Positions 28,001-35,349 of a stretch of DNA of 64,000 nucleotides are shown piece after piece (positions within the stretch are counted from its first letter, which is position 1; every line of letters begins with the position of its first letter). The translations under genes were made by a program, and so were the position numbers. This DNA is from Labedella populi (GTDB lineage Bacteria > Actinomycetota > Actinomycetes > Actinomycetales > Microbacteriaceae), in NCBI RefSeq assembly GCF_004078655.1, contig NZ_RZNC01000003.1:124001-188000 (forward strand). The letters are read 5' to 3'. The notes beneath the pieces were generated by a model. It saw only the letters and a program-made list of their open reading frames with translations. It was not told where the DNA came from and did not search any database.

Positions 28001-29094
28001 GTCCATTCGGCCATGCTCGATACCGTCACGCCGAGGACGAACGCGAACAGGCCCGACGGTGCGATCACGGCGGCGGACACCGACGCGGCCCGGAGCCCCG
28101 TGAGCCGGGATACGCCGACGAGGACAGCGGACACGACGAGGAACGCGAGACCTGTATAGAGGCTCACGTCTACCGTGTCGGCGGAGAGGATCCCGTTGGT
28201 CCGCACGATCCAGACGTCGAGGAGGAGCAGGACGACCCCGATCACCGCGATGCCCTCGGCGGTGCCGTCGAGACCTCGGCGCCGCAGGAGCCAGGCGATG
28301 CCGAGGACGACGAGGCTCGCGCCCGCGGTCAGGATTGAGCGCGTCTCGATGCTCGCCACGACGTAGGCCAGTACGGCGAAGAAGATCGCGAAGACGGAGA
28401 CGAGCACGACTCCGGCGCTGAGGAGAAGCACCTGTGCGCTCGACCGACGTGGGACGCCCGGAGCGGGGCGCGTGAGACCGGCGCGAGCACCCGACGCGCT
28501 CGGATCCCTCAGTGCGCCGGACGCCGCGGTCGCTGTGTCGGGGGAGAGGATCGCCGGCGGCACGGGTCCGCCGGCCACGTCGGAAAAGGGAGCCGTGGAT
28601 GACCGGGCGCCGGATGACTGAGCAGCCGATGACTGCGCGCTCCACGACGCAGCACTCCACGAGGCGGCGCTCGGCGACGCAGCACTCCACGAGGCGGCGC
28701 TCGGCGACGCGGCGCTCGGCGACGCGGCGCTCGGCGACGCGGCGCTCGGCGACGCGGCGCTCGGCGACGCGGCGCCGCAGCGCTCGGCGACGCAGCTGTC
28801 TCGACCGGTGGGTGGAGGGCGGCGCCCGGAACGGTCGCCGCAGCCGACGCGGCACGCATTCGGGCGATCGTCGCCTGACGAGAGGCCTCCGCGTCGGCAA
28901 TCAATCGTCCGAGTTCGAGCAGTGTCGCGGCGTTCGGGGAGTCGAGATCGAGTCCGCAGAAGCCGCACAGTGGACGAATCAGCGGGCGGAAGCACGCCGG
29001 GCAGAGCGAGGTGTCGACGAGGTCGGCGGGCCGGGCGGGCCAGACGCGCGACGACGCCGGCGAGCGAGGATCCTGCGGGGAGGTCATGCCGCAC
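25024..29094 (-). CDS. Very large multi-pass membrane protein (SCO7613 C-terminal-domain type), main frame
   Basis: The frame encodes about 1,150 residues of near-continuous hydrophobic helices (from the LLLSAGVVLVSVFAIFF segment on), probably more than 30 transmembrane helices. Little but short loops separates them, as in the actinobacterial SCO7613-type proteins of unknown function. It is preceded by an AASPS pentapeptide repeat. In this frame the first ~100 residues (29094 to about 28790) look like non-coding shadow. The true N-terminus, a zinc ribbon, is in the adjacent frame from ATG 29087. The two join if one base is restored in the repeat near 28771-28780. As written the membrane part has no good start, so it is either a frameshifted gene or a sequence error. 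The stop overlaps an iron-box-like site. Confidence 0.7.
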   Translation of the reverse strand: MRHDLPAGSSLAGVVARLARPARRPRRHLALPGVLPPADSSTVRLLRTRSRLPERRDTARTRTIDCRRGGLSSGDDRPNACRVGCGDRSGRRPPPTGRDSCVAERCGAASPSAASPSAASPSAASPSAASPSAASWSAASPSAASWSAASWSAQSSAAQSSGARSSTAPFSDVAGGPVPPAILSPDTATAASGALRDPSASGARAGLTRPAPGVPRRSSAQVLLLSAGVVLVSVFAIFFAVLAYVVASIETRSILTAGASLVVLGIAWLLRRRGLDGTAEGIAVIGVVLLLLDVWIVRTNGILSADTVDVSLYTGLAFLVVSAVLVGVSRLTGLRAASVSAAVIAPSGLFAFVLGVTVSSMAEWTSVLLAAVALLTVVLVERVPGVPRVEAVVLRIMSIGGGVLAVLAAVSAFPSLDGGAVLGFGLAGVGWLIHLLTVHGRDGSLRVPRGRAWAVIAAAGFAVAAVGLTSRAIVATAETTEQASGLHAAGMTVTAGAILWGARAVRAPLSRSFRVSGTVVAAAAALSLVPVLAAILPPLVGALVSRPFRASLLEPVGDTEPGALWFVVGVALASAATIGALAALGSRRLVTALSWVPVCLATFALLGAGMLAPSLLASVAITIIGAALFLLVSGWRRPEPPARVTAFIGALVSACSAAALASASTGSWLLGALVVLALLGAARLVARRAPHAFAYAGAVVTSTLGAGLVLWVGSLLPMWAAIVTRRPDATPLGFGTATAAVVILGALAFVARRTPAPEVAILGGLAVFVLLPAAVSVWATGDLVADVGWRLVLATLAVAAAAAWLVLGRTTAIRSVGIGVGITLLTLLTAEVSVLVSAGSSELPGSLVGAALLSVLSAVRLVTGRIVRVAPPPTALFRAATSSIAATAAVTLVLAVLDEAPLTRLTLLVLALVPTFLAFAAPEHGAPRRHLAWVGAALAVAALWWFLADERVTAIEYYSLPVAGLLLAVAGVAGVAGRGSRQDHPFRGRPSSPGGLDVLLGAGLAVAILPSACVAAQGAPARAITTAVIGAVLIGLALVALRDDGTIRFRSIVWIAGVIAVALPVVVRLANGETSSVSGSPDGAADLTLWVGPVVLVLIAAALGVSRIRRAPVLSDIAATAALVAVGVAVPTALTSGRTDGAEASPWLLITCAVTVVAFSLDRTVRAPDGLDGAHGGTPAPTQRQRPSARTTAVLGAAASTAIAVTSLPSAESVEWVSVPLGVAAVVAGVISLHRDLTIGSWPTLAPGILILLLPSLAYDLGDADLWRVIALGTTGVVVTIAGARWRLQSPLVIGAVVTILHGLAQLWPWISGLYDAGYWWVWAGVGGVLLITFAARYEQRMQSLRAVGRALQALR
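28509..29087 (-). pseudogene. Zinc-ribbon N-terminal portion of the large membrane protein, split off by a frameshift
   Basis: From ATG 29087 the frame reads MTSPQDPRSP, then a zinc ribbon CPACFRPLIRPLCGFCGLD (two Cys pairs) and a helix LGRLIADAEASRQ. This is the usual N-terminus of SCO7613-type membrane proteins. It continues in good coding style to VETAASPSAA, then switches to an Arg-rich APRRR repeat until the stop at 28509. That repeat is the out-of-frame reading of the AASPS repeat that continues in the neighbouring frame. As it stands it would give a 192-residue soluble protein. Confidence 0.65.
28666..28793. repeat. 15-bp minisatellite (GGCGCTCGGCGACGC units)
   Basis: Perfect units at 28666-28680, 28696-28710, 28711-28725, 28726-28740, 28741-28755 and 28756-28770, with a variant unit at 28681-28695. 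Similar degenerate copies continue towards 28620. The last unit (28771-28793) is 23 bp instead of 15, which breaks the reading frame. The array encodes Ala-Ala-Ser-Pro-Ser in the membrane-protein frame. Confidence 0.92.
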
Positions 29095-29204
29095 ACTTTG
29101 CCAGACGCCCTCTGCCGATCTCGTGCGCCGTTCGCATCCTGTGGTGAATCGCTCCTCCCCAGTTCACGGGGTCCAGAGTGTGGAGCCGGCGCTACGGTTG
29201 CAGG

Positions 29205-29744
29205 ATGACCGTCGCCCCCACAGCATCCGTCATCGCACTCCCCGGGATTCCCGCTCCGCGGATCCATCCCGACGCGTTCGTCGCCGCCGGGGCGAGGATC
29301 GTGGGCGATGTCGAGATCGCCGCCGGTGCGAGCGTCTGGTACAACGCCGTCATCCGCGCGGATCGCGCTCCCGTCGTCCTCGGGGAGCGGAGCAACGTGC
29401 AGGACGGCGCTGTGCTCCATGTGGATGCGGGCAGCGGTGTCACGATCGGAGCCGGCGTGTCGATCGGGCACAACGCGGTCGTGCACGGGTGCCGCGTCGA
29501 CGACGGCTCGCTCATCGGGATGGGGGCCGTCGTCTTGAGCGGGGCGGTCATCGGCGCGCAGAGCCTCGTCGCCGGGGGAGCGGTCGTGCTCGGTGGCACG
29601 CACGTGCCGTCGAGGAGCCTCGTCGCCGGCGTGCCCGCCGCTGTCCGCCGCGCCCTCCGCGACGACGAGGTCGAGGGACTGCGCGTGAACGCCGAGACCT
29701 ATGTCGCGTACATCGCGGTCCACCGGGAGGCGAGCACGGGCTGA
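29205..29744 (+). CDS. Gamma-carbonic-anhydrase-like hexapeptide-repeat protein
   Basis: A 179-residue left-handed beta-helix protein of the gamma-carbonic anhydrase/YrdA type. Hexapeptide repeats run through residues 35-140. All three putative zinc histidines are present (GAVLHVD, IGHNAVVHGC), so hydration of CO2 is possible, although many relatives show low activity. ATG 29205 has TACGGT 6 nt upstream and no ribosome site, a leaderless candidate. It is divergent from the membrane-protein gene. Confidence 0.88.
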   Translation: MTVAPTASVIALPGIPAPRIHPDAFVAAGARIVGDVEIAAGASVWYNAVIRADRAPVVLGERSNVQDGAVLHVDAGSGVTIGAGVSIGHNAVVHGCRVDDGSLIGMGAVVLSGAVIGAQSLVAGGAVVLGGTHVPSRSLVAGVPAAVRRALRDDEVEGLRVNAETYVAYIAVHREASTG

Positions 29745-29754
29745 CGGCGGCGGC

Positions 29755-29967
29755 TCAGCGGCGTCCCGGCGTTCCGCGCCGCCGGGTACCTGTCATCGCG
29801 GCGAGGCAAATGGCGAGGCCGACGAGGAAGGCGAGTCCGAGCCCGGGGCGTCCGACGATGAATGAGAGCAACGCCGCGATCACAAAAGCCACGCCGAGCA
29901 GCGACCAGAACGCCCGTGCGCGCTGGAGCCGGCGTCGTTCACGGTGCCCGCGTGTGCTCGTCGTCAT
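29755..29967 (-). CDS. Small two-helix membrane protein
   Basis: 70 residues: a basic N-terminus (RGHRERRRLQRAR), two transmembrane helices (about 20-38 and 42-60) joined by VGRPG, and a basic Arg-rich tail. TAGGGT lies 6 nt upstream of the ATG, consistent with a leaderless message. It is convergent with the carbonic-anhydrase-like gene, 10 bp away. The function is unknown. Confidence 0.65.
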   Translation of the reverse strand: MTTSTRGHRERRRLQRARAFWSLLGVAFVIAALLSFIVGRPGLGLAFLVGLAICLAAMTGTRRRGTPGRR

Positions 29968-30030
29968 GGCTCCACCCTAGGCTGCGGGTGCGGTCTGTCC
30001 CTCGCAGGGCATCCGGCGTACCGTGTGCGC

Positions 30031-30390
30031 ATGGATCGAGAGGAATCGTTACGGGAGATCGCTGAGCGGCTCGCGGTGTTGACGCTGAGCGAGGAGGACC
30101 TCGAGTTCGACTTCGTCCTCGACCAGCTCACCGGCTTGAAGGAGGAGATCCGCAATCTGTCGGTCGTGGCCCAGGAGACCGATGCAGCACTGATCGCGTG
30201 GCTGCAGGACCAACACGTTCGCGGCATGGTGCTCTACTCGGCCGCGCAATCGAATCTCCGGACCCAGCGCTCCCTCGGTCTCGCCGCGCCCTACGACCCG
30301 GCGACCCGCGCCGGGATCACGAGCCAGTTCGGGGCCTGGGCGGCGTCGGCACGGGATGAGGTACTCCGCCGCCTCGCCGACGAGCGATAG
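30031..30390 (+). CDS. Conserved hypothetical helical protein
   Basis: 119 residues, largely helical and acidic in the first half (MDREESLREIAERLAVL), with no membrane segment and no recognised motif. TACCGT lies 6 nt before the ATG (leaderless candidate). It is divergent from the small membrane protein. The 127 bp after it, up to tRNA-Gly, hold no gene I can support. Confidence 0.65.
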   Translation: MDREESLREIAERLAVLTLSEEDLEFDFVLDQLTGLKEEIRNLSVVAQETDAALIAWLQDQHVRGMVLYSAAQSNLRTQRSLGLAAPYDPATRAGITSQFGAWAASARDEVLRRLADER

Positions 30391-30517
30391 GGGTGTCTCG
30401 TGTTCGACGGCGAGCGCTCAGGGACCGAGGCATCCCGCTCAGCAGGAGTCCCGTCCGGAACCAGTGAAATCCGCGCCAGTCCGGGCGAAGAGATCCATTC
30501 GAGGCGACGAGATAGAG

Positions 30518-30588
30518 AGGGGATGACGGGAATCGAACCCGCACCATCAGTTTGGAAGACTGAGGCTCTACCATTGAGCTACATCCCC
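30518..30588 (-). tRNA. tRNA-Gly (anticodon TCC)
   Basis: A 71-nt minus-strand cloverleaf. Acceptor GGGGATG pairs with CATCCCC, D-arm GTAGCTCAATGGTAGAGC, anticodon loop CTTCCAA giving TCC, T-arm GCGGGTTCGATTCCCGT. CCA is not encoded. Confidence 0.94.
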
Positions 30589-30755
30589 AGGGCTCGTGAG
30601 CGGTGCCGCCACGAGCGCCTTGCAAGGTTACTACATCGTCGGGGGTGCCCCGTGCAGGGCGGTCCGACCGGCCCCCTTCATGTCGGCTAGACTGCTTCAG
30701 GTCCATTCGCACGACGCCGGCTACGCGAGGTCGTGTGACCACCGGCTCGCCGAGC

Positions 30756-30832
30756 CGGGGCGTAGCTCAGCTTGGTAGAGCGCCCGCTTTGGGAGCGGGA
30801 AGTCGCAGGTTCGAATCCTGTCGCCCCGACCA
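30756..30832 (+). tRNA. tRNA-Pro (anticodon TGG), CCA encoded
   Basis: Acceptor CGGGGCG pairs with CGCCCCG, anticodon stem CCCGC/GCGGG with loop TTTGGGA giving TGG, T-arm CAGGTTCGAATCCTG, discriminator A and encoded CCA. It lies 43 bp upstream of tig on the same strand, a common actinobacterial arrangement. Confidence 0.95.
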
Positions 30833-30875
30833 CGACCACCGACTTCGGATCCACCAAACAGGAGAACGTACAAAC

Positions 30876-32231
30876 GTGAAGACCACCGTCGAAAAGCTCA
30901 GCCCGACGCGCGTCAAGCTCGCGATCGCCGTGACGCCGGACGAACTGAAGCCCAGTATCGACCACGCCTACGGCCACATCGCCGAGCAGATCAACGTGCC
31001 CGGATTCCGCAAGGGCAAGATCCCGCCGCCCATCATCGACCAGCGCGTCGGCAAGGGCGCCGTTCTCGAGCACGCCGTCAACGAGGGCCTCGACAAGTTC
31101 TACCGTCAGGCCGTCACGAGTGAGGGCATCCGTACCCTCGGTCGCCCCGAGGCCGACATCACCGAGTGGCCGAGCGATAAGGACTTCTCCGGAGACCTGC
31201 TCGTCACCATCGAGGTCGATGTGCGTCCCGAGGTCGAGATCCCGGCGCTCGAGGAGATCACCGTCGAGGTCGAACCGGCCGCCGTCACCGACGCCGACAT
31301 CGACGAGGAGCTCGAGCGCCTCCGCACCCGCTTCGGAACGCTCGTGACCGTCGACCGCCCCGCCAAGTCGGGCGACTTCGCGCAGATCGACCTCATCGCG
31401 ACGATCAACGGCGACGAGGTCGACAACGCCTCGGGCATCTCCTACGAGCTCGGCTCCGGTGAGCTGCTCGAGGGAATCGACGAGGCGCTCGAGTCGCTCA
31501 CCGCCGGTGAGACGACCACGTTCTCCTCCGACCTCCTCGGCGGGGAGCACGCCGGCGAGACGGCCGAGATCACCGTGACGCTCACGGCGGTGAAGGAGCG
31601 CGAGCTCCCCGAGGCCGACGACGACTTCGCTCAGATCGCGAGCGAGTTCGACACCATCGCCGAGCTGCGTGAGAGCCTCACCGAGCAGGTCGAGCGTCAG
31701 AAGACCTTCGGGCAGGGCAATGAAGCGCGGACGAAGCTCATCGACGCGCTGCTCGAGAAGGTCGACGTGCCCGTTCCGCCGAAGCTCATCGAGGACGAGG
31801 TGCACCGCCACCTCGAGGGCGAGGGTCGCCTCGAGGACGAGACCCACCGTGCCGAGGTGACCGAATCGAGCGAGAAGACGTTCAAGACGCAGATCCTCTT
31901 CGATCAGATCGCCGAGTCCGAGAACGTCCAGGTCAGCCAGGAGGAGCTCACCTCCTACCTGATCCAGGGCGCGGCGCAGTACGGCATGGAGCCCGGCGAG
32001 TTCATCAAGGTGCTCGACGAGAACGGTCAGATCCCGCAGATGATGGGCGAGGTCGCGCGCAACAAGGCCATCGCCATCACGCTCGGCAAGGTCTCCGTCG
32101 TCGACACCGACGGCAAGCCCGTCGACCTCAGCGGCTTCATCCCCTCCGACGAGGACGAGGCCGACGACGAGTCGGTCGAGGCCGAGCCGGTCGATACGGA
32201 CGAGAAGCCCGCGAAGAAGGCCAAGAAGTAG
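30876..32231 (+). CDS. tig: Trigger factor (ribosome-associated chaperone)
   Basis: A 451-residue chaperone and peptidyl-prolyl isomerase docking at the ribosomal tunnel exit. The N-terminal ribosome-binding domain carries the signature in [17 protein letters not shown]-type PPIase domain (about 160-245) and the helical substrate-binding C-domain follow. The tail is acidic then Lys-rich. GTG start at 30876 with AGGAGA about 10 nt upstream. It heads the cluster tig, clpP1, clpP2, clpX that links folding to degradation. Confidence 0.96.
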   Translation: MKTTVEKLSPTRVKLAIAVTPDELKPSIDHAYGHIAEQINVPGFRKGKIPPPIIDQRVGKGAVLEHAVNEGLDKFYRQAVTSEGIRTLGRPEADITEWPSDKDFSGDLLVTIEVDVRPEVEIPALEEITVEVEPAAVTDADIDEELERLRTRFGTLVTVDRPAKSGDFAQIDLIATINGDEVDNASGISYELGSGELLEGIDEALESLTAGETTTFSSDLLGGEHAGETAEITVTLTAVKERELPEADDDFAQIASEFDTIAELRESLTEQVERQKTFGQGNEARTKLIDALLEKVDVPVPPKLIEDEVHRHLEGEGRLEDETHRAEVTESSEKTFKTQILFDQIAESENVQVSQEELTSYLIQGAAQYGMEPGEFIKVLDENGQIPQMMGEVARNKAIAITLGKVSVVDTDGKPVDLSGFIPSDEDEADDESVEAEPVDTDEKPAKKAKK

Positions 32232-32248
32232 TAACTCCTCTTCTGGTT

Positions 32249-32284
32249 GAAACGGCCCCCCGACTTCGGTCGGGGGCCCGTTTC
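32249..32284 (+). terminator. Intrinsic terminator after tig
   Basis: A 16-bp stem with one C-C mismatch, 32249-32264 against 32269-32284, closed by a TTCG tetraloop, 17 nt after the tig stop. Confidence 0.85.
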
Positions 32285-32389
32285 CGCGTCGGGAGCCTCG
32301 GACGGTGCGCCCACGGCGAACACGGCGACCGCGCCACGCTGCACCCGATAAGTTCGATACCGCAAGCGACAACTGAAACGGAGCGGCAC

Positions 32390-33004
32390 ATGGCAGAGCC
32401 TCTGATGGCCCAGAGTGTATTCGATCGACTTCTGAGGGACCGGATCATCTGGCTGGGCTCCGAGGTCCGGGACGAGAACGCGAACGAGATCTGCGCGAAG
32501 ATCTTGCTCCTCGCGGCCGAGGACCCCAATAAGGACATCTACCTCTACGTCAACTCGCCCGGTGGCTCGATCACCGCGGGTATGGCGATCTACGACACGA
32601 TGCAGTTCGTCCCGAACGACATCGTCACCGTCGGCATCGGTATGGCCGCGTCGATGGGTCAGGTGCTCCTCACGAGTGGCACCAAGGGCAAGCGTTACAT
32701 CACGCCCAACGCGCGTGTCCTGCTCCACCAGCCGCACGGCGGGTTCGGAGGGACGTCGAGCGACATCCAGACGCAAGCGCAGCTCATCATCGACATGAAG
32801 AACCGCCTCGCGCAGATCACCGCCGACCAGACCGGCAAGACGCTCGAGCAGGTCAACGCCGATGGTGACCGCGATCGCTGGTTCACGGCGCAGGAAGCCC
32901 TCGAATACGGCTTCGTCGACCACATCCGCGAGTCCGCGACCGACGTCATCGGCGGCGGCGGCACCGAGGTCGCCGACGGCGGCACCGGAAACCCCGCGGT
33001 CTGA
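32390..33004 (+). CDS. clpP1: ATP-dependent Clp protease proteolytic subunit 1
   Basis: A 204-residue serine protease subunit of the Clp barrel. Catalytic Ser88 in GMAASMGQ and His113 in LLHQPHGG; handle-region and hydrophobic-pocket motifs as in ClpP. ATG 32390 with GGAG upstream. Actinobacterial ClpP1 and ClpP2 form hetero-oligomers; clpP2 follows after 32 bp, so they share a transcript. The Gly-rich C-terminal tail ([12 protein letters not shown]) is unremarkable. Confidence 0.96.
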   Translation: MAEPLMAQSVFDRLLRDRIIWLGSEVRDENANEICAKILLLAAEDPNKDIYLYVNSPGGSITAGMAIYDTMQFVPNDIVTVGIGMAASMGQVLLTSGTKGKRYITPNARVLLHQPHGGFGGTSSDIQTQAQLIIDMKNRLAQITADQTGKTLEQVNADGDRDRWFTAQEALEYGFVDHIRESATDVIGGGGTEVADGGTGNPAV

Positions 33005-33036
33005 GCGGCGAGAGAACGAGAGACAGGACGAACCCC

Positions 33037-33705
33037 ATGCAGACCCCTACGTTCGCTGCAGCCGGCCGCTCCATGGAGATGCCGGGAGCGCGCTACATCC
33101 TCCCGAGCTTCGAGGAGCGCACGGCCTACGGCTACAAGCGCCAGGACCCGTACGCGAAGCTCTTCGAGGACCGCATCATCTTCCTCGGCGTGCAGGTCGA
33201 CGATGCGTCGGCCGATGACATCATGGCCCAGCTCCTCGTGCTCGAGAGCATGGACCCGGACCGCGACATCATCATGTACATCAACTCGCCCGGCGGCTCC
33301 TTCACCGCCATGACGGCGATCTACGACACAATGCAGTACATCCGTCCGCACGTGTCGACAGTCGTGCTCGGTCAAGCGGCCTCCGCCGCCGCCGTACTCA
33401 CCGCGGCGGGTACCCCCGGCAAGCGACTGGCCCTCCCGAACGCGCGCATCCTGATCCACCAGCCCGCTGTGGGCGAGTCGGGTCACGGCCAGGCGTCGGA
33501 CATCGAGATCCAGGCGGCCGAGATCCTCCGCATGCGCACGTGGCTCGAGGAGACGCTCGCGCGTCACTCCAACCGTTCGCAGGAGGAGGTCAACAAGGAC
33601 ATCGATCGCGACAAGATCCTCGGTGCCGCCGAGGCGCTCGAGTACGGCCTCATCGACCAGGTGCTCACCACACGGAAGAACCCGCTGGCCCTCACCCAGG
33701 GCTGA
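33037..33705 (+). CDS. clpP2: ATP-dependent Clp protease proteolytic subunit 2
   Basis: A 222-residue partner of ClpP1. The catalytic serine lies in GQAASAAAVL and the histidine in LIHQPAVG. The N-terminal YILPSFEERTAYG stretch and the C-terminal RDKILGAAEALEYGLID are typical of actinobacterial ClpP2. It follows clpP1 by 32 bp, and a hairpin terminator follows it before clpX. Confidence 0.96.
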   Translation: MQTPTFAAAGRSMEMPGARYILPSFEERTAYGYKRQDPYAKLFEDRIIFLGVQVDDASADDIMAQLLVLESMDPDRDIIMYINSPGGSFTAMTAIYDTMQYIRPHVSTVVLGQAASAAAVLTAAGTPGKRLALPNARILIHQPAVGESGHGQASDIEIQAAEILRMRTWLEETLARHSNRSQEEVNKDIDRDKILGAAEALEYGLIDQVLTTRKNPLALTQG

Positions 33706-33733
33706 CCCAGCTCCACCTCGACGCTCTATCACG

Positions 33734-33778
33734 ACGCTGCGCAATCGACCTCGAAAAGCCGAGGCGGTTGCGCAGCGT
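33734..33778 (+). terminator. Terminator-like hairpin after clpP2
   Basis: ACGCTGCGCAA (33734-33744) pairs with TTGCGCAGCGT (33768-33778). Inside, CCTCG pairs with CGAGG around an AAAAGC loop. The structure separates clpP1-clpP2 from clpX. Confidence 0.75.
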
Positions 33779-33854
33779 TGTCAGAGGGAGAGGCTAGGCT
33801 GACAGGACAGTGCCGATTCCACCGCCCGACGGCGATGGCGCTCACTAAATACCC

Positions 33855-33953
33855 GTGACGACGCTGTACCTGCTGGCGCTGAACCTGCTGGCGACGCTGT
33901 ACCTGCTGGCGACGCTGTACCTGCTGGCGACGCTGTACCTGCTGACGATGTAG
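33855..33953 (+). CDS. Possible clpX leader peptide: hydrophobic ATLYLL-repeat peptide
   Basis: GTG 33855 to TAG 33953 encodes 32 residues made almost entirely of the hexapeptide ATLYLL (three perfect copies plus variants), ending LLTM. It would form a single transmembrane helix. The stop is 13 nt before the clpX ATG, and the clpX ribosome site AGGGAGA lies directly after the stop. An 8-codon frame from ATG 33835 ends in TGA overlapping this GTG. No Shine-Dalgarno sequence precedes it, so translation is unproven. It could be a regulatory leader or a chance reading of a tandem repeat. Confidence 0.35.
   Translation: MTTLYLLALNLLATLYLLATLYLLATLYLLTM
33860..33946 (+). repeat. 18-bp tandem repeat directly upstream of clpX
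   Basis: The unit GACGCTGTACCTGCTGGC occurs at 33860-33877, 33893-33910 and 33911-33928, and with one change at 33929-33946. A 15-bp shortened unit lies at 33878-33892. The array ends 20 nt before the clpX start codon. Confidence 0.93.
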
Positions 33954-33966
33954 AGGGAGAAACCGA

Positions 33967-35244
33967 ATGGCACGGATAGGCGAGAGCGCCGACCTCCTCA
34001 AGTGCTCCTTCTGCGGCAAGAGCCAAAAGCAGGTCCAGCAGCTCATCGCGGGCCCCGGTGTGTACATCTGCGACGAGTGCGTCGAACTGTGCAACGAGAT
34101 CATCGAGGAGCGGCTCGCCGAGGCCGGCGAGGAACCCACCGGCGACTTCGAGCTTCCGAAGCCGAAGGAGATCTTCTCCTTCCTCGAGGAGTACGTCATC
34201 GGACAGGTGGCCGCGAAGAAGGCCCTCTCGGTGGCCGTGTACAACCATTACAAGCGCGTGAAGGCGAAGACGGGGCTGACGAGCGCCGACGCTCTCGGTG
34301 ACGACATCGAGATCGCGAAGAGCAACATCCTTCTCATCGGCCCGACCGGTTGCGGCAAGACCTACCTCGCGCAGACCCTCGCCAAGCGACTCAACGTGCC
34401 CTTCGCCGTCGCCGACGCAACGGCACTCACCGAGGCCGGCTACGTGGGAGAAGACGTCGAGAACATCCTCCTCAAGCTCATCCAGGCGGCCGACTACGAC
34501 GTGAAGCGCGCGGAGACGGGCATCATCTACATCGATGAGGTCGACAAGATCGCTCGCAAGGCCGAGAACCCCTCGATCACGCGCGATGTGTCGGGGGAGG
34601 GCGTGCAGCAGGCGCTCCTCAAGATCCTCGAAGGCACGGTCGCTTCCGTCCCGCCGCAAGGCGGCCGCAAGCACCCGCACCAGGAGTTCATCCAGATCGA
34701 CACGACGAACGTGCTGTTCATCGTGGCCGGTGCGTTCGCCGGTCTTGAGGAGATCATCTCGTCCCGCGCAGGCAAGAAGGGCATCGGTTTCGGCGCCCCG
34801 CTGCACTCCAAGCTCGACGAGATCGACCTCTTCACGGAGGTCCTGCCGGAAGACCTCCACAAGTTCGGACTCATCCCTGAGTTCATCGGTCGACTCCCCG
34901 TCGTCACCACGGTCACTCCGCTCGATCAGCACGCGCTCATGGAGATCCTCACGGTGCCGCGCAACGCGCTCGTGAAGCAGTACCAGCGCATGTTCCAGCT
35001 CGACGGCGTCGAGCTCGACTTCGACCCGGGCGCCCTCGAGGCGATCGCCGATCTCGCCGTGCTCCGCAAGACGGGTGCTCGTGGGCTCCGCGCGATCATG
35101 GAAGAGGTCCTCGGGCCGATCATGTTCGAGGTCCCGTCCACGGACGAGGTGGCGCGGGTCGTCGTGACCCGGGAGTCCGTGCTCGAGAACGCGGCACCGA
35201 CGATCGTCCCGCACGCCCCGCGCCGCCAGGACAAGTCGGCCTGA
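33967..35244 (+). CDS. clpX: ATP-dependent Clp protease ATP-binding subunit ClpX
   Basis: A 425-residue AAA+ unfoldase that feeds substrates to ClpP. N-terminal zinc-binding domain with C13, C16, C35 and C38; Walker A GPTGCGKT, Walker [11 protein letters not shown], pore loop in [15 protein letters not shown], and the IGF-type ClpP-docking segment (KKGIGFGAP). It ends in a short basic tail. AGGGAGA precedes the ATG. It has its own leader containing the 18-bp repeat, unlike the preceding clpP pair. Confidence 0.97.
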   Translation: MARIGESADLLKCSFCGKSQKQVQQLIAGPGVYICDECVELCNEIIEERLAEAGEEPTGDFELPKPKEIFSFLEEYVIGQVAAKKALSVAVYNHYKRVKAKTGLTSADALGDDIEIAKSNILLIGPTGCGKTYLAQTLAKRLNVPFAVADATALTEAGYVGEDVENILLKLIQAADYDVKRAETGIIYIDEVDKIARKAENPSITRDVSGEGVQQALLKILEGTVASVPPQGGRKHPHQEFIQIDTTNVLFIVAGAFAGLEEIISSRAGKKGIGFGAPLHSKLDEIDLFTEVLPEDLHKFGLIPEFIGRLPVVTTVTPLDQHALMEILTVPRNALVKQYQRMFQLDGVELDFDPGALEAIADLAVLRKTGARGLRAIMEEVLGPIMFEVPSTDEVARVVVTRESVLENAAPTIVPHAPRRQDKSA

Positions 35245-35267
35245 CGCTCGGTCCTTCCGACGGCATC

Positions 35268-35297
35268 GGGTGCCACTCCTGTCGAGGAGCGGCGCCC
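35268..35297 (+). terminator. Terminator-like hairpin after clpX
   Basis: GGGTGCC-A-CTCCT pairs with AGGAG-C-GGCGCCC around a GTCG loop, between the convergent clpX and M3 peptidase genes. Confidence 0.7.
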
Positions 35298-35349
35298 AAT
35301 CTGGCAAGGCCGATTTCACCGGTCGGGGTACAGCGCCGACGCATGCCGC

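Noticed and set aside
28666-28793. 15-bp GC-rich repeats as CRISPR or a mobile-element end
   Set aside because: No spacers, and the units read as a pentapeptide repeat within a coding frame.
33860-33946. The clpX-leader repeat as a small CRISPR array
   Set aside because: Units are contiguous 18-mers with no spacers and no cas genes nearby.
33729-34244. Minus-strand open frame with a QVQRR repeat opposite the clpX leader
   Set aside because: It is the complement of the 18-bp tandem repeat and of the clpX 5' coding region; no ribosome site and poor coding character.
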